Positions 1-11,404 of a stretch of DNA of 64,000 bases are shown one piece after another; the first letter of the stretch is position 1; each line of letters begins with the position of its first letter. This DNA is from Suillus spraguei (taxonomy: Eukaryota; Basidiomycota; Agaricomycetes; Boletales; Suillaceae). The position numbers and the translations under genes are program-made. A model generated the notes under the pieces. That model did no database searches. It saw only the letters and a program-made list of their open reading frames with translations, and was not told where the DNA came from. The stretch is taken from contig JABCPU010000231.1 in assembly GCA_016800925.1 (NCBI GenBank), forward strand, positions 1 through 64,000. Direction: 5' to 3'.

Positions 1-40
1 ATTGTAACAGTATCAACTGAAGAAACCCATAGCTTCAACC

Positions 41-1173
41 ATGTCATCTAGGGAGAATCAGGCCGACATACTTGCCAAGAAGCACTTTGGCCATGAAGGT
101 GAGTTTCTTGTTAATGGACCTTTGCTGACAGCTGAACACATTAGTATTTGACATGTGCTGGAATACCGATGCTGATGAAGTGCTGATGGTGGAAACACTG
201 ACAGCAACACCATCGGCCAAACCACACTTTGGAGGCCAAAGTAAGTTAAGTCCATAGATCATATTGCAAATTTGTGACCAACTCTTCAGCATTTGGCATG
301 TGCTGGGACACTGAGCTTGATCCAATGCCAATCATTACTGTGCATGCAGCCACACCGCCAGTGGCAGGCCAATATGACCTGTGTTGGGAGGACAAAATGA
401 GTCCATCAAAGGTCGATTTGATGTGAATCCTGGAGCGGGTGACTGTCGAGGATGTTGCCATACCCTTGACAGCCGGTCAATATGATATGTGTTGGAATGA
501 CCAACCATCTCCATTGGCGGTGGGATATAAAGGTAAGTATCAGTAATTGATGCTGCCACCACCACTGATCATTTTTTTCAGCTGATTTTGATATGTGCTG
601 GGGAGATTCGCCGTCTGGCAGAGAAAGTCTTCAAAGTGGTCCCACTACTGCACCAACCACCAACTCGGTCAACTTAAGTGAGTCTGAACTATGGATATAT
701 CCCAGGTACTAACAGTCTGGTGCAGTAGCCGATGCAAAGGAATCATCTGAGAGTCAGGCATTCCATAACATGTGTTTTGACAATGACTCGCCAGCTGCAT
801 CTCCAGCACCAAGGGATGACTTGCCAAGTCAGATTGTTCATGCTGGTGAGGAATTGCTGTGCAGAGCCAATATGTGACTAGAAAGTATTGATTCAATGAC
901 TAGTAAGTTTATATTTCTTTGAATCATGAGTGTCATCACACAGACTACCACTCAACAGGAGATGACCAAGGACCAAAGTCCACCGATATCTTAAATGCCA
1001 ACTGGGATTTAATATTGGAGTATCAGAATGCACATGACTGATTCATCACAGCAGTTGATGATGTTGCCAAGATTCAACATTTAATGACCATGCACTGCCA
1101 GATAGATGATCCACTGCATGTATTGCAGCTAGCAATGAGGAAAATGGGCAGGAGACATACCCTGATGGAGTAG
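41..1173 (+). pseudogene. Multi-exon gene with repeated F/Y-D-M-C-W motifs, broken by TGA codons
   Basis: I do not recognise a named family. From ATG at 41 the spliced reading frame carries a recurring motif, aromatic-Asp/Gly-Met/Leu-Cys-Trp followed by an acidic residue, at about 146, 292, 374, 481 and 587, with a degenerate version near 767. Most repeats open or close an exon, and the introns begin GTGAG or GTAAG and end TTCAG or CACAG, so the gene appears to have grown by duplicating exon-intron units. Two in-frame TGA codons (424 and 1039) interrupt it; the frame stays open after 1039 to a TAG at 1171. The TGAs could be CGA arginine codons after C-to-T change. Function unknown. The motif may bind metal or another protein, but that is a guess. 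Confidence 0.55.
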
Positions 1174-1209
1174 TATAGAAGGCTGAATAGGGTTGATAAT
1201 GTATATATG

Positions 1210-1545
1210 AAGTGCACTCAAGACCAAGCACTAAGAAATGTGATTTACAAATACACAATGTACATACCTGAATCATTCATGACTGATATTCCAGAAGACT
1301 GAACAATGACGATGTATACAATGTGTACTCAAGACCAAGCACATAGCCATTATCTATATATACAATGTCACTACCGAAATCATTGATGACTGATTACTGA
1401 TTATCGACGTTCCAGAAGACCAAGCAGGGATGACCAAAGTAAATGTCTATCCAAATCATTAATGACCGATGACCAAGTACTCAAGACCAAACACTGAGAC
1501 ATGATCTACAAATACAATGTATATACTAAAATCAATGATGACTGA
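1210..1545. repeat. Degenerate tandem repeat after the motif-repeat gene
   Basis: The word ACTCAAGACCAAGCAC recurs near 1218, 1325 and (one change) 1479, and a word like ATCATTNATGACTGAT recurs near 1275, 1380, 1457 and 1532. This suggests three or four worn copies of a unit of roughly 100-150 bp. No coding frame survives across it. Confidence 0.6.
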
Positions 1546-1555
1546 CAGAGACCAC

Positions 1556-3485
1556 TGTGACAAGCAAACTCACGCTGAGCTTGAAACGGCACATTTTTGT
1601 ATAGGTGTCAACTGGCAATCATTATCCTTGCCCTTCGGCTTCACCATCCTACTTTACCATGTGTTTACCCCTATCTAATGATATCGTTCCGCACTCCAGA
1701 AGCCTCGTTGCAGCTTAATGGCTGTACTGTGGCAACTTTCCTGTGAAGCGGTGATCTTCGGCAATCTCTGCGAACCCATTTGGTATCCTCAAGCAAGATT
1801 TACCGTCCGTCCAATATCCATCCAGTCTCGCAGGTATGTTATGTTTTGTAAACTGAAGTGCAGTCTTATTACATGTCTGCTGCATGTTTATCCTATCCCT
1901 TCCATTTCCATAGCTATTCCTTATTATAAAATTCCTAGGTACCTGTACTCGTTCCTCACTTCCCTCCTATAGTACACACGGTACTTAGGAATAGTCACCA
2001 CTACTATCTCTTACAGAATAAAGTCTCTTACTGAAGTCACTGTCTCTAAAAATTGCTTTACTGCTGCACACACTACCGCTCTTTACCGCTTTCCCGCACT
2101 TCACCGCTAGCACTACCGCTTTCTCATGCTTTACCACTAGTGCTAGCGCTTTCTCACGATTGACTGCTACACTACCGCTTGTTGTACCGCAGAATTTCCC
2201 ACGCTTACCGCTGTAAAGATACTACCTAGCTTGGGCTGTAGATAAACCACTGCCTAAACTAGTATGTTAGTCTTGCGCTCCGTCTAGTCTGCTTCACTTG
2301 TAAGAACAAGAGTGTTTGACCCTAAAGGGGGATGCCTATTTAGTATGGTCAAGTTCGAGTCTAACTTATTTGCGAAACAAGTGTCCGAGTCAGCAATAAG
2401 TTGCCATGGTCAGCGATGATACTGCCGGAACTAGCGTCGTGCGTTGCGGTGCTACCGCCATCGAGATAAAGTCAGAAACAGTTGTGTCTAGCAAGCGATG
2501 TTGAGCGGTGGTCTCAGCGGTAGCAGTAAGGTTGCGAGCGGTGCAAAGAAACAGTATGGAAGTCCATGGTACTTTCAGCGGTAAAGTAGCGGAGCATGAG
2601 AAGTTCAGTCAAAAGTAACAATCAAAAGTCCAGTGGTATGCCGGCGGTAACGGAGAATGAGCGTGATGTATTAACGAGTGATAAGGGAACTTTCAAGACT
2701 ATGTCCACTACTGGGTTGATCCAGAGCTAGACAATAATCCTGACCTATAGTACATGCAATGGTGTAAAATCAGGTACTTTATCGTGTGGGGTACGCGGTG
2801 CTTATATCCTAATTCATATATTCTCAGAATACTCTAGGCGAGATCAGTAGCGCTGGAGTGTAGTAACCACCATAAGTAAACATAGCACGAGGCGCTGCGG
2901 CACGAGGCAACATGTAATAACGCTTGCCGTGGAATCAGTGATAACAAACAGGAAACAAACTACGCACCAAATGGAGCTATGCGGATGCGGCAAGGACATG
3001 AAAGGACATCGGTTCATGGAATGAGGTGCGGCAGTCAGTACAGTGTGCAGTAAGCGTGGGATGCCGCTGGTACTGCTAAAGGGGTAAGAAGGCCATGGAC
3101 TAGTGGTAACTCCTGTAGACGTGAGACGAGTGTCAAAATATGGGGTTTTAAGCCCAGCACCAATATGTTTGTTACACCACAATTTTACTGCTCATACTAC
3201 CGCAGTTTTACTGTTCACACTACCGCTTGCCTACTGCATTCCCATGCTTACCACTAGTTTTACTGCAAGTTTCCCATGGAGCGGAGGTCACCGCTAGCAT
3301 CTTGCTACCTCCGATGGCATTCTCACACCTCAAGTTGGGCATTATCAAACTATATTAACTTAGCGTTCCCTTTAGGGTCAAACATTCTTGCCTTTGCAAG
3401 TGAAGCAGACTAGGTAGAGTGCAAGACTCACATACTAGCTTAGGCTGTGGTGTATCTACAGCCCAGGCTAGATTGTATCTTTACA
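1556..3485 (+). mobile_element. Solo LTR, family E (E1), with LTR-B1 nested inside
   Basis: The + strand starts TGTGACAAGCAAACTC and ends ATCTTTACA. It is flanked by CCAC (1552-1555) and CCCC (3486-3489), an imperfect 4-bp duplication. LTR-B1 splits it at 2212-3176; removing that leaves about 965 bp. The left half matches the inverse of E2 (27280-28681) and the right half carries the 3' end shared by families B, D and E. There is no internal retroelement sequence, so it is read as a solo LTR. Confidence 0.85.
2212..3176 (-). mobile_element. Solo LTR, family B (B1), inserted in E1
   Basis: The + strand starts TGTAAAGATAC and ends GTTACA, so its sense (TGTAACGAACA) is on the minus strand. It is flanked by CCGC (2208-2211) and CCAC (3177-3180), a 4-bp duplication differing by one CpG-type transition. 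The host LTR-E reads on past it. Short open frames inside it are not genes: they recur in the other LTR-B copies. Confidence 0.85.
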
Positions 3486-4108
3486 CCCCCAACAACTACA
3501 CATAGTTGGCATATCTCTTGGGCTTTTGCCGAAGTCTGGTGCCAAGTGCATTGTCAACCTTGCTCCTGGTGTGCTTTGCTGGTGAATCAGAGGGCCAGTG
3601 AGCTACTGATCCGGTAGCCTTGGTCTTCCTTGGCAACCGGTCTTTTACTACAGGTGATGCACCTTGTGCAGCCCCGGTCTTCCTTGGCACCTGGTCCTGG
3701 ACCGCCGGGGAAGCACAAAGATGTTTGAGACCCCAACGAGTTGAATGTGGGCCAAAGCCACGAGCTTGTTGGCTAGCATGAGCTTGAGTTGACCAATATT
3801 CAGCCTTTGTTGCAGTGCCACCACAACTTTCATCTTCTGATCCCTCAGTCATCTGTGCAGTGGATATACGGGTTTTCTCTGCAGCAAGGGGTTTTCTATT
3901 ATGGGAGGTCCTGACCAAATCTACCATTAGTTGGTCTTTATGTGCTGAGCCTGTCTGGGGTGAGATGATGGCAGGCTCAACTCTGATGCTCTTGGGTGGT
4001 GGTTGGTCATTGCTTGATTCTTCATCAGTGGAACTGACATAAGCTCATTTCATGGACCTCGGCCACCCTTTGGTAATTACAGCAAGTAATGGTGCAGTGG
4101 CTGCTGAT

Positions 4109-4582
4109 TGTTACAATTGTACGTACCCTATTCATTTTCTCTCTGTCTCCTTTACTTGTATATTACATAACGGGACTCTGACTCATATGCTCAACGCATC
4201 TGTACTATAGTTGCCTTCCCTCTTTGGATACGCACTTACATTCTCACGACTCTCTTGGTCCATGCGCACATATTGACCTATTTAAGCACGTTGTATTATG
4301 CTTGTATACTTTACTTTAATCTTACTGGGTTTTACCTGGAATAGCCTTCGCTTAGGTCTCCAACCTAAGTCGTCTGAATTGTCTCTAAGTCTAAGCACTC
4401 CTTAGCCTTAGTCTCTATTCTCGCAGAACCTCTTAGACTTATCTTTGAGGCCGAACCCTTGATAGTACTCGGAACATGTTCCTTGTATTCTCACCTTGTC
4501 CTCTTCTGGACATTGTAGAACTTCTCCACAGACTGATTGTGTCTTTTCACTGTCGCTGGAGATGCCATCCCAGTTCGTAACA
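4109..4582 (+). mobile_element. Solo LTR, family C (C1)
   Basis: Starts TGTTACAATTG and ends TTCGTAACA (474 bp) with an exact 5-bp duplication CTGAT at 4104-4108 and 4583-4587. It lies inside the hypothetical gene at 3496-5975. A TATA-like TATTTAAG occurs about mid-element on this strand, which I take as the sense strand by convention. Confidence 0.92.
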
Positions 4583-5280
4583 CTGATGGCCTGGGCCACA
4601 TGCCCTCACCAGAGTCATCAGACTCCTCACCGACAGGTGGGTGCATCTTCCCCTTGTCATCAATCCAGGCCTTGAACTTAAATGTTAGTCCAACCTGGTT
4701 GTCCTGTCAGTCCAACCAACATTCCAACACAGCATTGGCTTCATCCCACTGCATTTTTCATGGGTCCACAATCTTTGTGGTATCCAGCAGATATGTGCTG
4801 GAGATGAATCTGGACTGTCCCTTCATTATGTCATTCCAAGGCACTGGGACCTTCGGTTTTCCAGAGCATATTCCTGTGGTGGCAGGCATCAGATAATGGT
4901 GCAGGTTTTCTGTCATCAGGCTTACTGTAATGAATGGTGAGGAATGACCAAATCATTCCCTTCTTGGTGTTAAGCGAGAAACCCTCAACATCAGGCAACA
5001 TCGGCAAACCCATGCTGTCCAGGTCAAACTCATAGCAAGGTTTGGGAACCCAGTGAGTGCATCCAAGCAGCATGCTGTCCTGGTCTTGATCCTGGTCTTG
5101 GTGGACATGACACATTAAATGAAGTACCTCTGAAATGGTCTTCAGACTCACTGAATGCATCACCGATAAAATCTTCCCATGCCGGTAAGATGACCTGCCA
5201 GTCCTTGCATTTCATGAAGCTGGAGCCCATGCCAAGCTGTTCATTGAAGTCAAACCTACAGAAACATGTAAGCACAATGA

Positions 5281-5308
5281 CCAACCAACCAACCAACCAA
5301 CCAACCAA
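5281..5308. repeat. CCAA tetranucleotide microsatellite, 7 units
   Basis: Seven perfect CCAA units. They lie in what looks like an intron of the minus-strand pseudogene, between the exon ending near the SWKDEKGG block and the one starting FDFNEQL. Confidence 0.95.
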
Positions 5309-5975
5309 GCATATCAACTTGCCCGGATGTAAGCAGGCCACCCTTCTCATCCTTCCAGGATCCCAATACAAAGAGTCTCATACCAGCCTGATTAAACATC
5401 TCCGAGGCAAATTGCTTGATCATCTTTTTGCCCTTCCTCTTAGCCGTCTTGGCCTGGACCATGGCATCAGGCGCTTGATTGGTTTACTCATCAGCCTTTG
5501 CCTGGGCTTCCTCCAACTCATTTTTGTTCAGGCCTTTCATGATTGCTGTCATCGTGGGTTGATACCTCCTGAGAACTTCTTTCTGCCCAGGCTTCTGCCC
5601 TGTCTCCTCCTCAATTTCTTCATGTATTTGCTGAAGAATATTGGCCTTCTGCTCCTCTTCGATGACTCGGCGTGCCATCCATTTCTTTTGTAGCTTCATC
5701 AGCAGTTTGGCATTGGCCTTGTGTTTCTGTCCATGGTGACTGTAATACAGCATGACTCAACATCAAAGCCAAACACTTACCTCTTTTCATTGCTTCAAGA
5801 GCTCTTTGTCTATCTTTGGAGCCAAGAGTTTGGCCTCTCTGGCAGCTGCTTTGAAGATCTGCCATCGCTCAGTCCCACTTGCCTTCTCCCAGTCCTCAAC
5901 ATGGGACTGCAGAGCAGTGGTCTCTCAGTCATTTAACTGAGGCTGATCCCCTGTATTTATTTTTGTCCGAGCCAT

Positions 5976-6835
5976 GTCACGGTAGGTAGCTCCGAGTAAA
6001 GGACCTGCAGATGTGAGTGCAGTAGAGTGTTGATGTGGTTGAATGGAACAAAGGGTCATGTGAGGAATGATTCATATGAGTGACATACCCATCTCATACG
6101 TGCATGTAAGGGCTTGGTTGTGCCGAATAGTGTGAGCCCCATTGCTATGAGACTCATCAAGTGGTGTAGATGTATTACAGTCGTATGTGCCCCTATTCAT
6201 TTTTTGTCTCCTTTACCTTGTATATTACGTAATGTGACTCTAACTCTTATGCTCAATGCATCTGTACTATAGTCGCCTTCCTTCTTTGGATACGCACTTA
6301 CATTCTCACGACTCTCGTGGTCCATGCGCACATATTGACCTATTTAAGCACATTGTATTATGCTTGTATACATTACTTTAATCTTACTGGGTTTTACCTG
6401 GATTCCTCTTCGCTAAAGACCTCCAATCTTTAGTCGTCTTGAATCGTCTCTAAGTCTAAGCACTCCTTAGCCTTAGTATCTATTCTCGTAGAACCTCTTT
6501 GACTTGTCTTTGAGGCTGAACCCTTGATAGTACTTGGAACGCATTCCTTGTACTTTCACCTTGTCCTCTTCTGGACATTGTAGAACTTCCCAGCAGACCG
6601 TCTGTGTCTTTTCACTGTCACTGGTGATGCCACCCCAGTTCGTAACAGTAAGGAAAAGTGAGTCGGCGGTCCTGTCCAAATGTCCCATGTCCGTATCCAA
6701 ATTCCAGTACTAGTCCATTGAGTGCCTGTGTGATATAGTAAAGGTAAATGAGCACTCACATAAGATGAGACTAGAGTGAAAGTATGGCCAAAATTGCGAG
6801 TTGCTGCTCGTCTTGTCTTTGTCATTGCGCTTCCT
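5976..6835 (-). pseudogene. Probable 5' exons of the 3.5-6 kb hypothetical gene, split by LTR-C2
   Basis: On the minus strand an ATG at 6835 opens MTKTRRAATRNFG, followed by a likely short intron and a second open stretch that runs into LTR-C2 (6171-6647). Beyond the LTR another open stretch leads, through an intron ending CTGCAG, into the exon holding the ATG at 5975. It may be the true N-terminus of that gene or a separate remnant; frame continuity across the LTR is not certain. Confidence 0.35.
6171..6647 (+). mobile_element. Solo LTR, family C (C2)
   Basis: The start is slightly altered (TGTATTACAG instead of TGTTACAG) and the end is TTCGTAACA. It is flanked by GTAGA and GTAAG, only a partial match, so the TSD is uncertain. 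The body aligns by eye with C1 and C4. Confidence 0.8.
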
Positions 6836-7222
6836 TCTTCTATTCCTGCGTGATGTCCTTGGTTCTGTGAAATGTGCATGGTGTGCTGCCTATGCAGTAT
6901 AAGAAATATGTACGGTAATGATCAGTGTGCAGTATTAGTCCATTCTTTGCAGTCCATTGTAGTATTATCTTTGATATAAGAGTCTGTGTGCTGTTAGTGC
7001 GTAGCATAGGTAAGTGAGATCTAGGGAGCGGAAACTTTGATAAGAGAAACTGAGACACCAGACGAAACCTGGGGTAAAACTGAGACTATCGTACTGAGCG
7101 GTATTTGTTTTTGTGTTGTTTTTTTTTTCTTTTTTTTTTTTGTGTTTTTCTGGGAGTGCGTGGTATTAGAGAGCGGCGGTATGATGACGAGTGTCGGTAG
7201 TAGCAGTATGGGATAGGTGGGG
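6836..7222. other. Unassigned stretch left of the gypsy pol; no 3' LTR found
   Basis: It holds a T-rich run near 7119-7142 (A-rich on the gypsy strand, possibly the element's polypurine region) but nothing resembling the LTR-D that forms the element's 5' LTR. The 3' LTR therefore seems lost or replaced. Confidence 0.4.
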
Positions 7223-10200
7223 TTAAGCGTCAGCACTGAAGCCAATGTCTTCATCTGCCGGCTCATCATCCTCTTCTCCTGCCAATGAGTCTCATGCTTC
7301 TTTGTCTAGACCAGTGACGCTAGTCACTGAAAGTTTAGTATTGGTACGTGGGTGATAAGGGATCAAGTGAAATACTGCGTAATGCAGTTTGGATATGCTG
7401 CCATCTAGCTTGGCTAGCCAGTATGAGCCGCCATTGGTACGACGTGCTACTACCATTGGACCAAGGTACTGCGGCTTCGTCTTTCGACTCAGCTCATACT
7501 CGATCTTGGAATTACGCACTAAGACTAATGTGCCTGGAGCAAAGTTATAGTCTTTGATAGTAGTGCTGTACCGGCGCTCGAATTGCCATACTGAATTGAG
7601 CCTAGCCGTGGTGACTTTGTCTCTGATGCCGCGGATATCTTCTTGCCGCTTCTGTAACTCTTGCATGCGGTAAGCAATGAGATTGGTAGTAGAGAACGTC
7701 TCTTGACCGGGTAGGTCTACTAGAAAGGTACTTTCAGCGAGATCAGATGGAAAGATTGGCTCGATGCTGTGAACCATAAAATATGGCAATAACCCAGTAT
7801 CATGATGAATGGTAACATGCTCAGCCCAGAACACGGTATGAACGGTCTGGTACCAGTGGGACTCGTCCCCTTTGCAACTTTTCATGATGGCCTCCCGGAC
7901 ATCATAATGACACTGCTCGACAATGCCGTTGGCTTGTGAGTTGTAAGGAGAGATGCGGATTTGGTGAATCCCGTAGCGGTTAGCTAACTCGTCTACTGCT
8001 GCAATAAAAGCTGGCCCGTTGTCAGTAACAATCTCAGTGATAGGCCCCCACTGACACAGAAGCTCCTCGAAAATGAAAAAAATGAAGGCGCTAAGGGTCC
8101 TGGTGTTTTCCTTTCGTAGCATACACCATTCTGGGTAGCCGGTAAGAGCACAGCATGCTTGAACCAAGTGATCGAATCTGCCGGTTTTTGGCATCATCAT
8201 AGTGTCAAGGTGTGCGCGCCTAAAAATACCGCTGGGTACAGGGATGGTTGGTGGTATGTGTAAGCGGCGAGTCTGCCTGATCTGGCACTCGTGACAAGTC
8301 CTGTTGTACCATTTGATATTGTCAATAATATATGGCCACCAAAAATTCAAAAGAAGTCTAGTGCGAGTCGCAAATACTCCCTTATGACCTAAGTCGTTGT
8401 GCACTTCCTTCAGGATACGCAAGCACTTAGCCGCCAGTATGACTAGCTGATGTTTGCCGAGTGATTGCCGCCGGAAGAGGCTATCCCCTAACATGAAGTA
8501 CTGAACGAGTGTTCCAACGAAGGACGTAAATTCCTTGTCGGTCAAGCTCACTGGCCACTTGCGGTCAGTCAGGAATCGCTGAATTACCAGTTCGTCTTGG
8601 GCTTGGGCAGCCTCAGAACACGGGATTACGATGCTGTTGCTATCATGGGTTATGGTCCCTAAACATGCAAGTAGCGTGGGTGGTCGAGTCAGTGAGCACA
8701 GCACGGGTGAAGAATGAGGGTGCCTCAGGATGTTGCCGCAAGGACCTGTGACTACACAAGCCCTGTCGTTCAAGATCTCCATACTGAAGGAGTATGAGTG
8801 GTCTAACCAATCCTTGTGATTATCCTCCTCAGCTGGATCTTCATCTGTGGCAGGTCTCCTTGAGAGACCGTCAGCGCTGGTATGCTTGGTTGCGGGTACA
8901 TGTACGAGATTGAATTGAAACAAAACTATACCTGCGATCCAGCGATTGATTGTAGCGTTAGGCTGGAGATCTGGGTTATTGATCATCTCCTTGATATACT
9001 TCGCGTCCACCTCTACTGTAAGGTTGACGATGCCGAAGATATACACCCGCATAGCGCATAATGCTCTGAACAACCCGTATAGCTCAAGCTTCACTTGCAA
9101 GTAGCGGCTCTCAACTTTGGTAAGTGTTAGCGAACCAAAGCGGCTAGGGTAGCGCTTCATGTCCTCACTGATTTGCGAGAAAATAAAACCTATGGCAATA
9201 GAAGAAGTGTCAACAGCTAGAATGACTTCTCGCCCAGAAACATAATCAAGCAGTTTTAGCGCCGGCGACTGCATAATAGTGTCTTTGAGCGTCTGCATAG
9301 CTACCTTCTGTTTGTGACCCCACTCGAATATGATGTTCTTGTGCGTTAGTGCTACTAGCGGTCTCGCTATCTTGGTGAAGTCCTTGATAAAAATACACAA
9401 GCGGCCGCAGGTACCTAGGAAGCCCCACACATGTGTAATGATGCTACACTCAGGCCAATTGCAGATCTTTTGTACCTTCTCGCACTCTGGTACATGCCCT
9501 TCGAAGGTACACATGTGCCCTACAATATTGGCGGTAGGCACAGCTAAAACGAACTTTTTGGCAGAAACAGTTAGCCCAACCTTATGCAAGCAGTGCAAGA
9601 CATGGTTAACCACAATTAAGTGTTCTCAGATGAAGCGGCAAATGCCAGCATTCTCCGGTATGGTTGCATATGAGCCATCAGCTCTCTGATACTGCGTCTT
9701 TACCGACTTCACAGCAATGTCATCAATGAATGGGAACATATACATCGGGATCTCGTCTTGTAGGACAAAGCAAATATCCCCTTGAAAGAGCTGTATGCCG
9801 TTAGCATTGCCCATCAGAAGTGTGGTTAGGCGGTAAGGCCCCAATGGTGTACCAAAGGTGGTCATATTGTGCGAGTCAACATGTAGCGACCACTGATCAT
9901 ATCCTGAAAATAAGTCCGTCATGCCATACACAGCATAGCCGGCAAATGACTCAGCAAGATGTTTAATGAATGGAGGAACAGAAGCGTCTTTGATAGTTAC
10001 CCTGTTCAGCGGTTGGAGATCGTGAACTATATGCAGTGATGTACCATCTTTCTTGATGACGCAGAACCATTGCAAGCAGTAAGACGCTGTTGATGGCTCA
10101 TACACACCAGATGCAATCTTTTCCTTGATAATGCCCACAACTTTCTCCAGCGTGGCAGGAGGGATTGGGATACTGCGCTCCGCCCATGGTGTGTGCGGTA

Positions 10201-10867
10201 CCGTTGGTATCTTGTATGGCAGAAAGTACTTCTCATCAAGATGGCCACGTTCTGACGTGTCCCAGGTGAAGGCGGTCTCGTGTTCATGAACAAGCCAACG
10301 TACGAGCTTGTCCTCCTCTGGCCATAGCCACTTTGCGGGATCCAGATCGAGTGCATCAGCTCTCTCTTGGGTAAACCGCTTGCCGGGTACAAATTCTGGT
10401 GGGTGTGGCAGTAACTCAGGTAAACCGGCCAAAGGGTCTGGTGGTAGTTCCTGTTGCATGCAGTACTCTGGCAGCATGGTAGTCAGGACGGTGTTAACTT
10501 TCTTGCCTACAGGTTTGTAGACGTAGGAATGCATGGTCTTGTCATAGGTATAAACACTGTGGAAGGCTTCAGTAGACTTGGCATGAATGGAGGAATGCAT
10601 AGAGGTTAGGTAATAATAATGAGCGGATAACTGAGGGCAGTTAAAGGGAGACGACGATGCATCAGCAGTAGTGCTCCATAAGAGTGGTGGTTGCGCAGTG
10701 GGCACCTGTATGTGGTCAGTGGAACTTGGTATGGTAGCAGTAACTTTAGCAGTAACTGGTTCTTGAGAAATAAAAGAAGAAGAAGAATGAAACATTTGGG
10801 AGTCTCCCCGTGCCACGTGCGGCTCATCGATCTTTAAAAATCCTGCTCGGTAGACATTGCCAGGCAC
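7223..10867 (-). pseudogene. pol: Gypsy-1 pol: reverse transcriptase, RNase H, integrase
   Basis: RT lies at about 9630-10400, with the catalytic box FIDDIAVKS as a variant of the usual Y/F-x-D-D. The frame crosses one TGA (9626-9628) into the RNase H region (AVDTSSIAIGF, KLELYGLFRAL, ADGLSRRP). The integrase follows with an H-H-C-C zinc site (HNDLGHKG, then CHECQ), a DD35E core (HLDTM, TDNGPAF, NGIVEQ) and a C-terminal GPY/F-type segment near YLGPMVVARR. A second TGA at 7292 precedes an acidic in-frame tail to TAA at 7223, typical of such ends. The order RT-RH-IN places it in Ty3/gypsy (Metaviridae-like). It cannot make intact Pol without readthrough. Confidence 0.92.
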
Positions 10868-11304
10868 TTAGCGCAACCCTGACATTTCTTTACCCATGGC
10901 TGCATGGGTATGCGGATGACCTTGCTGTTATTAGGGTCAGTGAGCATAAGGTCCTGCTCACCGCTTGGCATGTCCTCAGTGTTACATGCCGTCATCATGT
11001 AGAACGGTCTTCCTAGCAAGAGATCAAAGTTAGTGGTCTCGACAACTTGTACCTGGAACAGCATTTCGCTGGTTCCAAAGTCCAGCGGTAGGTTCTCAAT
11101 GACTCCCAGTATCTCATTGGTAGACATGTTAGCTGGCTCCATGTTGATCTTGTGGTCTGGTCTCAGCGGTGTGGAACCCAGTGCATGCCAAACTCTTGCC
11201 GGCATGACAAGACATTCAGCGCCCTGGTCCAACGTACATGTCAAGACCTGTCCCTTGGTAATGGCCATGATAGCCCGCAGTGGCGCAAAATGCTCTGCGA
11301 CCAC
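10834..11304 (-). pseudogene. Gypsy-1 retroviral-type aspartyl protease region
   Basis: The segment has the active-site-like LDQGAECLVM (D-x-G rather than the usual D-S/T-G; related fungal elements also vary here) and a later LLLGRPF, which resembles the protease's second hydrophobic-Gly block. It lies between gag and RT as expected. The frame differs from that of RT, with the change near 10834-10867, so either a frameshift mutation or a programmed shift separates them; the first fits the general decay. Confidence 0.75.
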
Positions 11305-11404
11305 TTGTCTGTCAGCACCTCATGAGCGGTAATGCTCCCAATACTTCATCTGTTCCCTAGCGCTAGGCATGATACCTAACTCATTGACTAGCGCGGCGTT
11401 AATG

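Larger units (their letters stand above)
3496..5975 (-). pseudogene. Lineage-specific hypothetical gene, copy 1, split by LTR-C1
   Basis: Read from ATG at 5975 (MARTKIN...) through exons joined by GTAAG/GTGAG...AG introns to TAG at 3496. The protein is lysine- and glutamate-rich, then has the block PCYEFDLDSMGLPMLPDV and a tail with FKFKAWIDDKGK. The same blocks occur in the same order in the copy at 31486-34061, so the two are paralogs. I believe this is an expanded agaricomycete family of unknown function. In-frame TGA at 5925, 5787 and 4045 and TAA at 5484, plus LTR-C1 at 4109-4582, make it a pseudogene. There is no domain I can name. Confidence 0.65.

Noticed and set aside
2844..3182. 112-codon frame, also seen at 15142-15480 and 25385-25804
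   Set aside because: It recurs in every LTR-B copy at the same place, with stops and frameshifts in others, so it is a shared non-coding LTR segment.
5281..5308. Telomere-like repeat
   Set aside because: CCAA units are not the TTAGGG/CCCTAA of fungi; this is a plain intronic microsatellite.
7100..7145. Poly(T) run as a second LINE tail
   Set aside because: There is no TSD or 3'-end sequence beside it. It lies where the gypsy polypurine region is expected.
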